Assembly: GCA_949130485.1 (NCBI GenBank)
Contig: OX422185.1
Location: 10,576,118 to 10,640,117 of the forward strand
Length of the DNA stretch: 64,000 nucleotides
Direction: 5' to 3'
DNA from: Agelas oroides
Taxonomy: Eukaryota > Porifera > Demospongiae > Agelasida > Agelasidae
Positions 30,116-41,031 of this stretch are shown piece after piece (within the stretch, counting starts at the first letter, position 1; every line of letters starts with the position of its first letter). Below the pieces are notes generated by a model. That model was given only the letters and a program-made list of their open reading frames with translations. It had not been told where the DNA came from and searched no databases. Made by a program: the position numbers and the translations under genes.

Positions 30116-30480
30116 CTAGAAAGCTATAGCACAAGTTTCAGTCTTGGATCTCAGTGCATGATACAAAGAACACCTATTTTGGATGGAGAAAATTACCATC
30201 TGCACCCATTTCAATACCATAATGTGGATTGAATCCCTTGAATGCCAGTATTTCAACTGTATTGCCGACTTTTCGTACTGTGTCATCCCCTGGTGGTGCA
30301 TGTGGTTGTTGGGGCAGTTGGGATCCTTCACCTAGTCTTCTAATTGATGAGCTTACCATTGTTTTTTACTGGTAATTGTATAGTCACTCTTTAGAACTTC
30401 TCTTTCAACTAGCTCCTCAGCAATAAGGACTATGTACATTAAGTGCTTGTGGTCATTTGTTTTGTGGTCCTTGAGCTGGT
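30116..30480 (-). pseudogene. Duplicated C-terminal fragment of the multi-pass membrane gene
   Basis: On the minus strand the sequence encodes IAEELVEREVLKS (about 30395-30430) and, after a frame change, DDTVRKVGNTVEILAFKGF (about 30230-30290). These match AEEPVERELVKS and ADVVQKVGNIVGALAYKQL near the C-terminus of the gene that ends at 30833. The proline-rich linker is shortened and the frame is broken, so this is a decayed tandem duplicate of the 3' end. Confidence 0.65.
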
Positions 30481-30803
30481 GTTGTCTTGCCTGAGGTTGT
30501 GCTGAAAGTTTTATAGTGTTTCATGCCACATTCTTTAGTAACTATTTCTCAAATTGAAACTTACCATTATTAGCCTCGTACCCAGGCTAACCATCATTAC
30601 AATTACTAGCATACACAATGGATCAGAATTTATACAAACTAAGGATTCGCAATAACAAACACAAAGTAACTTCAACTGTGATTTAGCATTCTACATAGCT
30701 AGAACAAACTTTCAAATTTCAGCTTTCTATACAAATTCTGTAAAAAGAGTATATGTTACATTAGAAGCGGGGATTAATACTATAGCTAGTATACAAGCCA
30801 ATC

Positions 30804-30809
30804 TTTATT
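30804..30809 (-). terminator. Polyadenylation signal of the membrane gene
   Basis: AATAAA on the minus strand, about 24 nt after the stop codon at 30833. It is close to the stop, which would give a very short 3' UTR. Confidence 0.5.
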
Positions 30810-30832
30810 TAAGTCCGCAGTATGAAGTATAG

Positions 30833-32299
30833 CTACACTGGAGGTGGGGTGCAAGGACGAAGCAAGTCGGCATCTGAGTCGTCATCTGCAACCATCTTAA
30901 TGACAACATGTGAGCTAAGCTGTTTGTAAGCCAGTGCTCCAACTATATTACCCACTTTTTGCACAACGTCAGCTCTAGCTGGCTTATGAGATTGCACCTC
31001 AGCTGGCACTGGAGGTGGTTCTTCTTCAGCTGGTGGCGGTTCTTCTGCAGCTGGTGTTCTAAATTTCTGGAAGTAGTAGTAGAAGTTTCGTACCACACTT
31101 TTCACTAACTCTCTTTCAACTGGCTCCTCAGCAGTAAGGATTGCGTATGTTATGACTGCTGTCAGAAAGAATACTGCAACTTGGAAGAGGCTGAGGATGT
31201 AATTTGGGGTATCTTCAATTACACCAATTAGAGGGAGTAGCACAAGGGAGGTGATTGAGTAAACCTGAAGTGATGCTAAAAGCATACCAAAGATACCAGT
31301 CATGAGTATTGCCCAAAATGAAATGTGTGTGTCTGGAATGACTTTTTCATAATCTTCTATTTCCTTTTCAGGACTCTCCAAATCATTCATGTCATACAAT
31401 AGTTGGTGTTTAATTTTTCCATTGTTGATCCGTGGAAACTTTAGGAGACAGTTGCAACAACAAGAACAGCAGCGATTCTGTGCTACCTCCGCATTACGGC
31501 AACAGGTTAAGCAACCAGTCCTTCCATCTATTAGGAGCTGGTAGAATGCTTTGAGTGTTACATAATAGTAGAAGAACATAAAGATGTAAATTACCGATAC
31601 AGCCCCAGCATGTTTTGGGTCTGCAAGCCAAGCTAACACTACAAAGCTAATATGACTCCCAAAGCATATAATTGGAGCAATGCAAGTTGCTGCTAAAATC
31701 CAATTCATTTTTTCTTTAGATCTAGATTTTGGACTAGAGTAACAGAAAATTGGCCACAGCCAAACCTGAAAGCACACGTTTACGCATTTATCAACATTCT
31801 GATTGCAGCAGAAGAGTCCACATTCCAGTAAAAGTCCAACAACAAATATGATGCAAGACAACACAGTAGCTGCTACATCCACAACTAAGGTACCAATGGC
31901 AATGTTGTGACTTTCGATGGTGGAGTTCAATCCACTTTGCTCCAGCTCATTATCTGTCTCATTAATATGTTTACCAAATGCCCAAAACAGTGCACAAATA
32001 TCCAGAGAAATTACGAAGAAAGAAAACAGCATTCCCATGGTTGCAAGAGAGGCAAATGATGGAAAATAGCTAGGATGGTTTAGCTTGACCCTCAGCTGCA
32101 GACGTGCCCCTTTGAAACAGACTACAGTCAGCATTATTATGATTGGGATGGGAAAGACAATGGTGAAACTGAAGTATGTGTTCACATGTTTGTAATAGAT
32201 GTCGTTTATGTCCAGAACTGGTATTGCTTTAACTGCATAGGCAGTATCATCAGGTACCTCAACATGTTCAAGGTTGTTGTATTGAGAATATAGTTTCAG
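30833..32299 (-). CDS. Multi-pass exon of the membrane gene
   Basis: One 1467-nt exon beginning LKLYSQYNNLEHVEV after a strong polypyrimidine tract. Hydrophobic segments in order include FTIVFPIPIIIMLTVVCF, MLFSFFVISLDICALFWAF, VVDVAATVLSCIIFVVGLLL, ILAATCIAPIICFGS, SVIYIFMFFYYYVTL, ILMTGIFGMLLASLQVY and VAVFFLTAVITYAILTA. The stop is TAG at 30835-30833. Confidence 0.85.
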   Translation of the reverse strand: MKLYSQYNNLEHVEVPDDTAYAVKAIPVLDINDIYYKHVNTYFSFTIVFPIPIIIMLTVVCFKGARLQLRVKLNHPSYFPSFASLATMGMLFSFFVISLDICALFWAFGKHINETDNELEQSGLNSTIESHNIAIGTLVVDVAATVLSCIIFVVGLLLECGLFCCNQNVDKCVNVCFQVWLWPIFCYSSPKSRSKEKMNWILAATCIAPIICFGSHISFVVLAWLADPKHAGAVSVIYIFMFFYYYVTLKAFYQLLIDGRTGCLTCCRNAEVAQNRCCSCCCNCLLKFPRINNGKIKHQLLYDMNDLESPEKEIEDYEKVIPDTHISFWAILMTGIFGMLLASLQVYSITSLVLLPLIGVIEDTPNYILSLFQVAVFFLTAVITYAILTAEEPVERELVKSVVRNFYYYFQKFRTPAAEEPPPAEEEPPPVPAEVQSHKPARADVVQKVGNIVGALAYKQLSSHVVIKMVADDDSDADLLRPCTPPPV

Positions 32300-35200
32300 C
32301 TGAAAGGTAGAAAAAATAATGCACAAAAGTAAGAATCATTTTTATGATCATGACAGGTAAATTTGTTTTCCTGTGCTGTGTCGGTCGTCTGCTATATACC
32401 AGAAAGTTGTAGCTAATAGATCTAGCTTGTCAACAGTGTACCTACCTTAGCCTTTACAAAACTCCCCAGTTGCAAGTCGGGATGAAGTTTATGTGGTCAC
32501 TGAAGTGTCAACATTTGTGTTCATAACTCAGGTAAGCAGTGGTCTAAAAAATTACATCTTTAGCAAATGTAAGTATCTTCATGTTAAGATAGCTAGTTTG
32601 GCCACTGTCAATATGTTTGGCCCTGTGCAATCGCCGCGGATTTGCTCTTGACGTTAGCACTTGCACAGTAGATACTTCAATAGTAACTTTCTCAAGCTGT
32701 GGTGTCAGTAAGTCCTCTCAGGGTGTGAAAGAAATGCTAAAACATTGGGCATGCACATGCACTTTTGTGACTTTTCATTCATTCATTTGTACATATATTA
32801 TTTTATTTTCACCTGGGATGTAATAAAATGTCAGAGGATTTATTCAATACCACCGTCATGGTCACCTGACCTTCACTACATATTCATCAGCCCGATTGGC
32901 GATTTAAGGGTGGTCAGACCTATTATATAATCTTGCATCACCGTTTGCCTGTAACTCTGAAAGTATAGCAGCTATGAACACACAGATTTTTGCATTACAG
33001 TGTAAGTGCACAGATAGTCTTGGAACCAGACCTTCGCACGCAGAGGAGGAGGAGGGTCTGGTAAACTTGCATACATACAAATTTGAAGTCCGTGGAATTT
33101 CGGTGGGATGAATCTGATTGGTTGATGACTGTGTAATTACATTTCTGCCCACGAAGGCATGTGTTCGTGTAATAACAACATGGCGAATTTGATTGACGGC
33201 CAGCGATTGATACAAGAATCGAAGCAACCATTGTTCAACAAGCTTAGGTACCCTCCAGCGAATCTCGAGCACCTGGAAGATGTTATGAAAGGGATAGAAG
33301 TCTTCGGTTTCACTACCCGGGCAGTGGAACAGTGAAAGCCCCTCTGCTACAGTAGTCTACGTTCATCGGTGAATTTTGGCGCATGGAAGTAATGGAGGCA
33401 GATGCAAGTCCATCGTAGTTCTTGTAAGCCCTCTGGAGGCGCTCGTGGTTGATGTAGCCGAGGATTTCGGTAGCCAACACCACAGTTCTGGGCTGCCCTG
33501 CTACTCACTGTTTAAATTGTCTGCCAAAGGTAGCAGTGGCGTTCTCAAGGTACTATCAAACGGTCGCTTCATTACTAGTATCTTTACTGGCAGCGACAAA
33601 GTCTACAGTAGCTAATTGAGCACATGCATATTTGCACTCAATCAACACCTTCAATTATTGCTTAGGAAGCCTGCAAGGAGGCCATATCCCATAAAGAGTT
33701 TGTGTATGCAAGTTCACCAGACCCTCCTTCTCCACGTGCAAGGGTCTGGTTCCGAGACTAGTGCACAGACTGATATACTCCATAAAAATGATAGCTCTAC
33801 CTTTTCCACAGGAGGCATGGCAAGGCGACAAAATCTTGACTTATTTGTTGATAAAAGTCTCCAATGAAGTCACCTACCTTCGTGAAACAGGGCTTTCTAG
33901 GGCTATTTTGGCGAGAGGAATCCAATAACAGAGCCCTTTTTGCGAAATTACTGCGACATCGCAAGTTATGCATGAGTTTTAACATTTTGGAGCGTTCAAT
34001 ATCAGAAAACTTTCTGTTATGGTCAAGAGTATCTCATGCGTATGTCGCACAGCAAGTATCGTCCCATTCCGATGAGCGCACATCAAGTTTTACAGATAGC
34101 CTCGTCCCCAGGCTCTCTCCTCAAAAACGGGGGGAGGAGAGAGCCTGGTAACATTCGCGAGAAAAGCTGTCGACTTCCGGCGCGTCATCATTCATGTGAT
34201 CAACGTAGGACGCTCCCACTTTAGTAATAATTGTCATGTGATTTAATAAGCTGCCATGCAATATTGGTACTATACCTGGTAGCAGCGCAAGCTATTTACA
34301 ATTTCGCTTCTCGTCTTCGAGGCATCCGCAGCTCTGTTGAGTTCCGTGACGCGCTTTGTACATGTAAACTCGGAGCTGCGAAGTATGGTGAGCGAGTCGG
34401 TCCCGCAAACCAACTACAGCGAACTTCGATCTTGGACTCTCTGGACTTGCGCCCCTTCCGCACATCCGGAAACTGTTTTTCACCAACCTTCGAGGTGTAG
34501 TCTACGCTTATAAGTTCATTTTCGAGTTGACAATTTTTGCTGAGTGGACAAAATGTCACGTGTACACGTGGTTTCGTTCTGCAATCTGATTGGTACCGCC
34601 AGAGCAAGGCGCCGGAAGTCGACAACTTTTCCCGCGGATGTTACCAGGCTCTCTCCTCCCCCCGTTTTTGAGGAGAGAGCCTGGGGACGAGGCTATTTTA
34701 CAGAGTTATGCACTTTTCTCATTTCCTCGTACTTGTGCGCTACTTGCAGTGCGTTGTGAACTTGAATGGTTTTGCGGTTAGTACCCAAGCCACGCAATCA
34801 TAACAGTGTTAATTGCATACTTTTGTATCACTTCTGTTGTTATGGCTGACCACCCTTAAGGTTTTCTACCCCCCCCCCCCCCCCCCCCCGAAGATTAAAT
34901 GGAATGCAATTAACCTCAAACACAGAAATAGATTCACTTCACGTGATGTCAATTTAATAAAGCTTTTTTCCACAGATTAAAGCATCAGGGAAGTCAAATG
35001 AAGCTCTATAGAGTGACCCAAGGGACAGACGAAGGCTTTCCACTCAGGGCAAACTAAGGCATGGAACATGTCATTTTTACACTAGATACACAGGTATTTC
35101 AAAAATCAAGTGTGTATGGAAATCTGAAAGACCAGATGAGACTTGATTCATGTATATATGAAGCTCTAAGCTACACATATGGTACCATGGAAACCGTATT

Positions 35201-38057
35201 TGTGGGCGTAGCTATCAATTACCACTAATATCAATTAAGCTAATATTTGAGAGTCTATCGTCGAAGGCGGAGCAGAAGACGACGGTTGCTCGCTACCAAA
35301 CTTGCTATACTAATTCAGTTGAAGGTAGTATACATAAAAGTATCTGGAAGAACCAGCAGCCTCCTACAGTATTCTTGCATGATGCCAAAAATCATTGATA
35401 TTGGATAGCGGTGAAACACTACACACGCTACAAAAGCAACACCAATTATAAGCAAACCTCCTTCCAGAACGTTTTGGTATTCTCTGATGGTAAGCAATCC
35501 TTGAAGCCATGTCCGATTGTTCTGCTCAGAACAGTTAAGGCAGGCTAAAACATATAAAATGATACACCCATCAAGTTTTTACATGGTGAATTTAACTTTA
35601 AATATCTCATGAACCCATGGCGGTATGAACATGGGGTTTGTAACAATGACAACAATGATGCTTCCCAATTCTGTAAATGAAAACAATTTGTTGTCATGGC
35701 AACTAATTAACAGCAGCCGCGCTCGTGTAAACAAGCCATTTGTAGCAATAAATACACCAAAATGCGGAACTGAAGACGTAGCCTGAGAGCTAAGCCATTG
35801 TAGCCACTATTACTATAGATCATGGTCTAACAGAAACCAGGTGGCATGAAACGGCTTTCCTTTTTACGGCTGATATATAATCGAAAATAGGTAAAAATTG
35901 GGGCTTATCGGGTGGTCCTTAACTTTCAAAAGTTAAGGCTTTCTCAGCACAGCGTTAACAGCACAAATGCCACTTGGTTATAACAACTTCAACTCCTCCT
36001 GTACACAGAAAAGCCATCAGATCTTGGTTCCAAGGCTGGTGAGTGTTCCGCATAAACCGCCAAAGACGATCGGTCATCGTCGCTTGATATGACTTATTAA
36101 TAAGCTTTACTTCTGCCTTCTGCTCGCGGAAACATGCGGCTCTCGGTCTCAGTGATATCCCTTCTGAAATTCGGACATACCTACTTCATTATCAGCGCTA
36201 AAACAAAGCTATGGAGAAAATACTAACGGTCAGAATAACGATGACAAAGTTAAGACGCTTGGCGGCTTACACTCGGCACCCATTCAGTTTCCGTAAACTA
36301 TTGCAATATCCTCGCGTACTTCCGCGTTACGAATAATAAAGTTTAATCGTTCTGACTGTTTGGCGTTCTTCTGCTACGCCTCGACACAGTTCTCATGCGC
36401 ACGGTCGGCAGTACAGAGTACAAAGGTCATTTGCAGTTGAAGCGCTCAACTGGTGAACGGCCTATAAACACCACGCTTCTGCATTTTACATACAGCTTAC
36501 AGGCCGCACACTACATTCACCAGGGTATGACAACGATATAATCTCAGAGCACGACGTAGAAAGCCACTATACCTCGCTCGCATTTTCAGTTACGCCCACT
36601 TCTGTTAGTCACGTGAGATTTACATTGCGGTTACGTGAAAATTAATCGCCCTGAGCAGGTCTATTCTGAACCTATGTATGTTTTCTGAATTTAATGTAAC
36701 TGGTTTGCGGATGGTGATTACCTGCCGCATGTTGTGTATACTGTCTTTGGCTTTGCTCGTTGATTAACAAGGCACAGCTCGAGATCTGTCTTGATATTTA
36801 TGAAGCGCAAGAAATGCTGTACCTTCATTGTTAGCGCTGTGCCTCTACTTATTGGCATTGAGAAAAAAACTAATATGCCATTTCTCGGACGAGGAGATCA
36901 ACAACCACCCGGGCTATAATTGGTTTTAAACTACAGCTACCATTGAAGGATAAAACACACATATTTTATTAGCATCGATACAGCTAACAGAAGGTACCAG
37001 TGTTAGGTGGCACTATTAAGGGTTCAACTTTACAGCTAGAGATACACAATTAAATACAATGTCATGGAACATGCTTTATGCAGTAGTACTACCTCTCCAA
37101 AAATTTCTGTCTTATTCTTCTCTTCCACTTTATGCAGGGGCGCAGGAACCATAGCACTGTAGCAACTCTGGCAGCATGCACATATTTTAGCTTAAAGTTA
37201 AAGCAAACTAAACCTTGCCAGTGGGATGACCTTGATATGTGGCTAATGCACTTTGTCAAATGACAATTGACCATTAATGTAAGGAGCAAAAGCTAAGCAG
37301 TCCACTGGGAACGACGAGGAAGTTAAGATCTGACTGTTTTCAGAACATCATTGTAATAAAGGCTGTATGTCTTGACTGCTTAATTACTTTGTTTCTGCCA
37401 AACATATAATTAATCCTAAGAATCAATTGACACTTTCTTTTTATGAGAGGGAAAATGGGAGTGGGGAGGATTGCAGCTGCTTACTAAAGCAATTGTACTT
37501 CACTTACCCTTCGGGTGAGGATTTCCAACATTGAGACTTTATTGGGATTGCTAGCACATTTTTGTGCTACACCGGCACAATCAGCTGGTAGACGCAGTGT
37601 AAGAGTGTGTATTTTATTTTCAGGATGCACAAACAGAAGTGAAGTGAATAGGAAAACATCTGGAGACTCTATTAAGTAGAAGGTACCAGTAGTCCATATC
37701 CAGTTATGGCAAACAGTCAGTTCTGTCTGATCATTCTCAGGAATACTGAAATTGTACTTCACATTCAGAAACAGTGTAGCACTTTCTCTAGCTGGATAAA
37801 ATGCAGAGATAAGCTCGAATCGATTGTTGTCCGTAAAGAAAAGGGCTCTTTCTAATGTTGAGAAGTTGGTGGTGCAGTCATTGTAGTGGTTAGACTCTTC
37901 AGGTGTGGAAACTGTTTCAGTTGAGGTGTATATGGGTGAGAAAGTGTGCTGTTCATTATTGGTGCTTGATGCACACTGAAAGAAGACAGCGATCAGCAGC
38001 AGCAAAATGTGGTATAGACCTAACTTCAACATTGTCAATGGCAGCAAGTATGTGTCC
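30833..38057 (-). CDS. Multi-pass membrane protein with N-terminal ectodomain (two coding exons)
   Basis: The first coding exon (38057-37508) follows a TTCTTTTCCAG acceptor, so a 5' UTR intron is likely; the ATG is at 38032. It joins in phase 0 to the exon 32299-30833 (acceptor TTTTCTACCTTTCAG), giving about 663 residues. The order is signal peptide (MLKLGLYHILLLLIAVFFQC), a ~150-residue ectodomain with possible N-glycosylation sites and paired Cys, seven or eight membrane segments, a Cys-rich cytosolic loop (CCSCCCNC), a Pro/Glu-rich linker (AAEEPPPAEEEPPP) and a short conserved tail. I do not recognise the family and make no claim of a receptor or channel function. Partial copies on both sides show that the family multiplies locally. 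Confidence 0.65.
32835..32925. repeat. Fragment related to the right end of the TTAA element
   Basis: GGTCACCTGACCTT, CATATTCATCAGCCCGATTGG and CGATTTAAGGGTGGTC follow the order of 1400-1468 (GGTCACCCGACCTC, CGGCCCGATTCG, CGATTCAAGGTAGTC). It is a diverged, partial copy. Confidence 0.5.
33015..33760. mobile_element. TIR element (746 bp), TAG...CTA ends, 9-bp duplication
   Basis: The ends TAGTCTTGGAACCAGACC and GGTCTGGTTCCGAGACTA are inverted over about 60 bp. The 9-bp duplication GTGCACAGA is perfect (33006-33014 and 33761-33769). The size of the duplication suggests a Mutator-like element. It carries a 51-codon plus-strand frame (33180-33335) but no transposase. It sits in the intron of the minus-strand membrane gene. 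Confidence 0.85.
33180..33335 (+). CDS. Small ORF carried inside the TIR element (51 aa)
   Basis: The frame starts ATG GCG AAT and reads MANLIDGQRLIQESKQPLFN, continuing with an amphipathic, gene-like composition to TGA at 33333-33335. The composition is not that of random sequence, so this may be a captured host exon, as Mutator-like elements often acquire. I do not recognise it. Confidence 0.3.
   Translation: MANLIDGQRLIQESKQPLFNKLRYPPANLEHLEDVMKGIEVFGFTTRAVEQ
34097..34695. mobile_element. TIR element (599 bp), TAG...CTA ends, 9-bp duplication
   Basis: The terminal repeats start TAGCCTCGTCCCCAGGCTCT and run about 85 bp inward, including the poly-G/C block and GTCGACTTCCGGCG. The 9-bp duplication TTTTACAGA is perfect (34088-34096 and 34696-34704). 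No transposase. Ends are shared with foldbacks at 18371 and 49433. Confidence 0.88.
34869..35075. repeat. Dispersed repeat, inverted partner of 63395-63580
   Basis: After a C run (34870-34889) the segment shares TTCACGTGATGTCAATTTA, AAGCTTTTTTCCACAGATTAA and GACAGACGAAGG with the reverse complement of 63395-63580. Family unknown. Confidence 0.65.
35315..35521 (-). CDS. Possible alternative last exon: single-pass form of the membrane protein
   Basis: An acceptor AACTGTTCTGAGCAG opens a 69-codon frame in phase 0, which fits the phase-0 end of the signal-peptide exon at 37508. It encodes NNRTWLQGLLTIREYQN, a membrane helix (GGLLIIGVAFVACVVF) and a short basic tail ending TFMYTTFN before TGA. 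Used as a last exon it would give a ~243-residue type I protein with the same ectodomain. It could instead be an exon of a separate duplicated gene. Only transcripts can decide. Confidence 0.4.
   Translation of the reverse strand, partial: NNRTWLQGLLTIREYQNVLEGGLLIIGVAFVACVVFHRYPISMIFGIMQEYCRRLLVLPDTFMYTTFN
35530..37500. other. Intron sequence with a CpG-richer part, no gene seen
   Basis: 35900-36600 is richer in CpG and may be a regulatory region. GGGGCGCAGGAACC at 37137 is a partial end of the hAT-like MITE family. No supported gene. Confidence 0.4.
37508..38057 (-). CDS. Signal-peptide and ectodomain exon of the membrane gene
   Basis: The ATG at 38032 starts a clear signal peptide. The ectodomain contains FFTDNNRFELISAFYPARE and FLNVKYNF, which resemble the fragment at 42383-42604. 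The exon ends LTRR in phase 0 at a GTAAGT donor (37507-37502). Confidence 0.75.
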
Positions 38058-38059
38058 CT

Positions 38060-39250
38060 GGAAAAGAATAATAAGAAATTATCGATTACTTGACTGGAAA
38101 AGCAACATATTGCAGGATCATAAATTTCATTCAAAATAGCTTGAGCTGGCTCACAGAATGTAAGTATTAAAAAAAGTTTCTGGGAAAACATGAATCTCCG
38201 TTGGTTCACCGTTATCCGCCCCCAAACTGAGAATAACGATCCAGAAAATTAAAATGATGTGCATTTCAGAATGGAAAAGTCAGCCTCAAATAATTTGTTT
38301 ATAGCAGAGAACTATGCCAAAAATATTGTTGGAGATCAGTTGGCTGCCATGTAAAAGGTTTTTGCATTTGCTGTCACTACTCTTAGGGGTAGGGTTGTCA
38401 TTGATAGACTATGCTCAACCCTTCTCAATCAAGCTATGGCATTTTCTTTGAGTGCAGTGTGCTTAGCCCATGTAGCTAAGGTGTTGTTATCAACTGCCTC
38501 ATGTCGTGCATACACTAAGTGCTCAAAACTGTATGCTGTGCTGCAGCTATCGTACAGATATTTGTTAATGTATTAATGGCAGTGGCTGCAAGGTTTACGT
38601 AGTAGCCTCCCAAGTTAGACATACCACGCACTGCTTTCAGTATCATGCGCAGGGAAGAAAGTGCCTGCGGTAGAATTTCATGTGCATGTTGAATGTAGAA
38701 ATTTCTCCTGCAAATGCTGTTGCATGTTTGCACAAAATGTGTTTCAGAAGCAACCTCTCAGCACCAAAACTGCAAAACATTTCGGTACGTCACATACCCC
38801 CAGATCCCACTAGATGGCTGCCATGCAGCCAACGGTTAACTGTGATTGCCCCAACCATACATTTCTATGTCCGCCCCTGCCTTTTGCCTATAGTTGGTAA
38901 CTGTGTGATGGTGCTAATAGGTAAAATACCTAGCTATGTCTGATGTAAACAAAGGCTACCAATTGGATTGAAAGCTGCATTTTACTGGAAGGAGACAGGA
39001 ATACAGATCAACTCTTTAGTAGCTGAGGTGTAGGTGAAACCCCCTGATAACCCCACAAATTGGCACTTTTACAGTCTGCCTGCTCAGTGTCACTTCTGCC
39101 TGTTTATTTAATCCTAAGGTATACAAGCCACTGTGCAGGATGCTAGACACATTGATGATGTAACAACTGAATCATGTTTGAAGAGCAATAAGAAACCATT
39201 ATGTGACACTAGTACACACAATAATTTGTTTCTTCTAAACATTCAACACA
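38060..39250. other. Upstream flank of the membrane gene, no gene seen
   Basis: It should contain the 5' UTR exon and promoter of the minus-strand membrane gene. I could not place the TSS. Open frames here are short and unsupported. Confidence 0.4.
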
Positions 39251-39254
39251 GACG

Positions 39255-39709
39255 CAGTGGCATAGGAAGATGTTTTGATAAAGGGGAGTTTTCAAGTGAG
39301 GGGTCCCAATTGAGTGACCAATGTAGTACTGATTTGCTTGGTTTAGCCAGAAGCAATTTATCCATCTATCACCTATACAATGATTTTGATGACTGAAGTT
39401 TAGCTAGTAAATCATGCACACTTAATAACAGTCAAGCTCAGAGTATAAGTTAATACATGAATCAGCTCACTCAGACAAAGAAGACAGTATTTCTCGTATG
39501 AAATGCAGCTTTTGCTGGTAGATTAGCTAAATATACACGTTAGGTCAACACACAGTAGGATCATTTTCTATTACTATAACGTATTAACGATATCTATTTA
39601 ATGCTCACTGTGACGAGAGACTGTACAGAAGATAAGTATTATATGCAATTCCACCAGAATATAAAGGAAGGCACCAGCCCCTGAAGCCCCTTTGTTTTCT
39701 ATGCCACTG
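39255..39709. mobile_element. hAT-like MITE (455 bp)
   Basis: The left end CAGTGGCATAGGAAGATG and right end TTTTCTATGCCACTG are inverted. No clean 8-bp duplication is left. No coding capacity. Confidence 0.65.
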
Positions 39710-40199
39710 CGATAAATTAGCTAATAATTCTCTGCTTGAACTTTCTGATGTAAATTTTTGCAAGGCAGACTTGATGTTCATTGGCTAGCAGACACACAGG
39801 GTACCTACATTTGTCCTCACAATCAAAATTGCACTCTGTGGCTGCCATGTCTACAAAGCTGTGTGAGAGTCGTGTATTGATGAGTTAATTGACGCTCTAT
39901 AGACCACATGAGGGCAGGAAGGTTGATGACAGCCATGTAAATTTTAGAAGCTACATTCAATTTCCACCAACCTGATTTACAGTGGTGGGCTGTGCCTGCA
40001 CAAATTCTGCTTGTGCTCAGGTAACGATAATGTGAAATGCTAAGGTCAAAACAATGCACATGAGGGAGGAGATTTTAAAGATCAATTGAAGACTGTCTGT
40101 GATTACTCTTTCCATCTGGATGTGAAGTGAATCAGAATCTTGCAAAGAACTCCTGTCTCATGCTGGAATAAAGAGGATTTTTTTATGCTGAAGGTAGAG

Positions 40200-40290
40200 G
40201 AAAAACGAAAAGACCAGTAGTTGCTGGGAATGAACCCAGGACACATGGCTTGTGCAGCAAGTGTTTTGCCACTGAGCTACACAACCAGGC
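40200..40290 (-). repeat. tRNA-derived SINE-like unit
   Basis: The minus strand reads TGTGTAGCTCAGTGGCAAAA (A box) and, 35 bp later, GGGTTCATTCCCAGCAAC (B box). Six of seven acceptor-stem pairs can be drawn, but the D stem fails, so I call it a tRNA-derived repeat and not a functional tRNA. Confidence 0.45.
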
Positions 40291-40329
40291 AACTACCAGC
40301 TTCCACAATCGTCGATATGTGCTGCAGAG

Positions 40330-40645
40330 GTGGGACTGAAATGCTTTAGCCCCTCAGCCACTCAGTATGTGCTGTCAGAACCCCGTCTGCAAAATTCTCT
40401 CCATCAAGAGAGAGAATCCATGCTGAGTGGCTTTCTCTATCTAAACGCTTCAAACTCTCTTAGAATAAGAGGAAGCGAAAGAGTCGGCAGTTGCTGGGAA
40501 TCAAACCCAGGTGAGTGTTGTAAGCATTTAGACTGCAAAAATCACTTAGCATGAGTTCTCTCCTGATAGAATTTTTTAGTTTAACCCCTAACGGGGTTTG
40601 GCGACATACTGAGTGGCTGCAGGGTGTGCGACTGCGGCACTTCAG
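40330..40645. repeat. Inverted repeat pair with a CACTCAGTATGT end
   Basis: CAGCCACTCAGTATGTGCTG at about 40355 and the reverse complement of GACATACTGAGTGGCTG at about 40602-40619 bound two arms that share ACCCCGT and TTCTCTC blocks. It has the layout of a foldback inserted between tRNA-like units (a B-box GGTTTGATTCCC lies at 40494-40510 on the minus strand). Confidence 0.5.
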
Positions 40646-40689
40646 TCCCATCTGTGCAGTAGTATAGCTATAAAGGATTGTGAGGGCTG

Positions 40690-40790
40690 GTGGTTTTCCG
40701 GTTGTCATGGCTCAATAGCAGAACACTGGTCGCACAAGGTCAGATGCCCTAGGTTTAATTCCTGACATCTGCCAGCCTTTTCCTTTTCCT
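40690..40790 (+). repeat. tRNA-derived SINE-like unit
   Basis: GTCATGGCTCAATAGCAGAA (A box) and CTAGGTTTAATTCCTG (B box) on the plus strand, 40 bp apart, with no complete cloverleaf. Confidence 0.45.
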
Positions 40791-41031
40791 CTATTTTTGC
40801 CTCAAAATATCTAAGTAGCTAGTCTGTGATCAGAACCATATTAATTTTGTCAAAAGCTACAGGTACAACTGAAAGCAAACAATGGTGAAATTTGTTGCCA
40901 AATCAATTAATCCCACAATGTCCCATATATTTTTCTGCCCCATAACCCCTCCTGTCAGATGTGTGCTCACCAATGCACTGAGTATGCCCATAGTGCTCCA
41001 TAAATGTCTGAAATGTAGTGACAGGTATGCT

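Noticed and set aside
32904..34859. TTAA at both ends of a GGGTGGTCAG...CTGACCACCC pair
   Set aside because: The left TTAA lies inside a fragment whose true border, judged from the 524-1468 element, is elsewhere. The pair looks like two separate partial ends.
40215..40290. tRNA-Ala (TGC) gene
   Set aside because: A and B boxes and most of the acceptor stem are there but the D stem does not pair and similar units occur nearby, so a tRNA-derived repeat is more likely.
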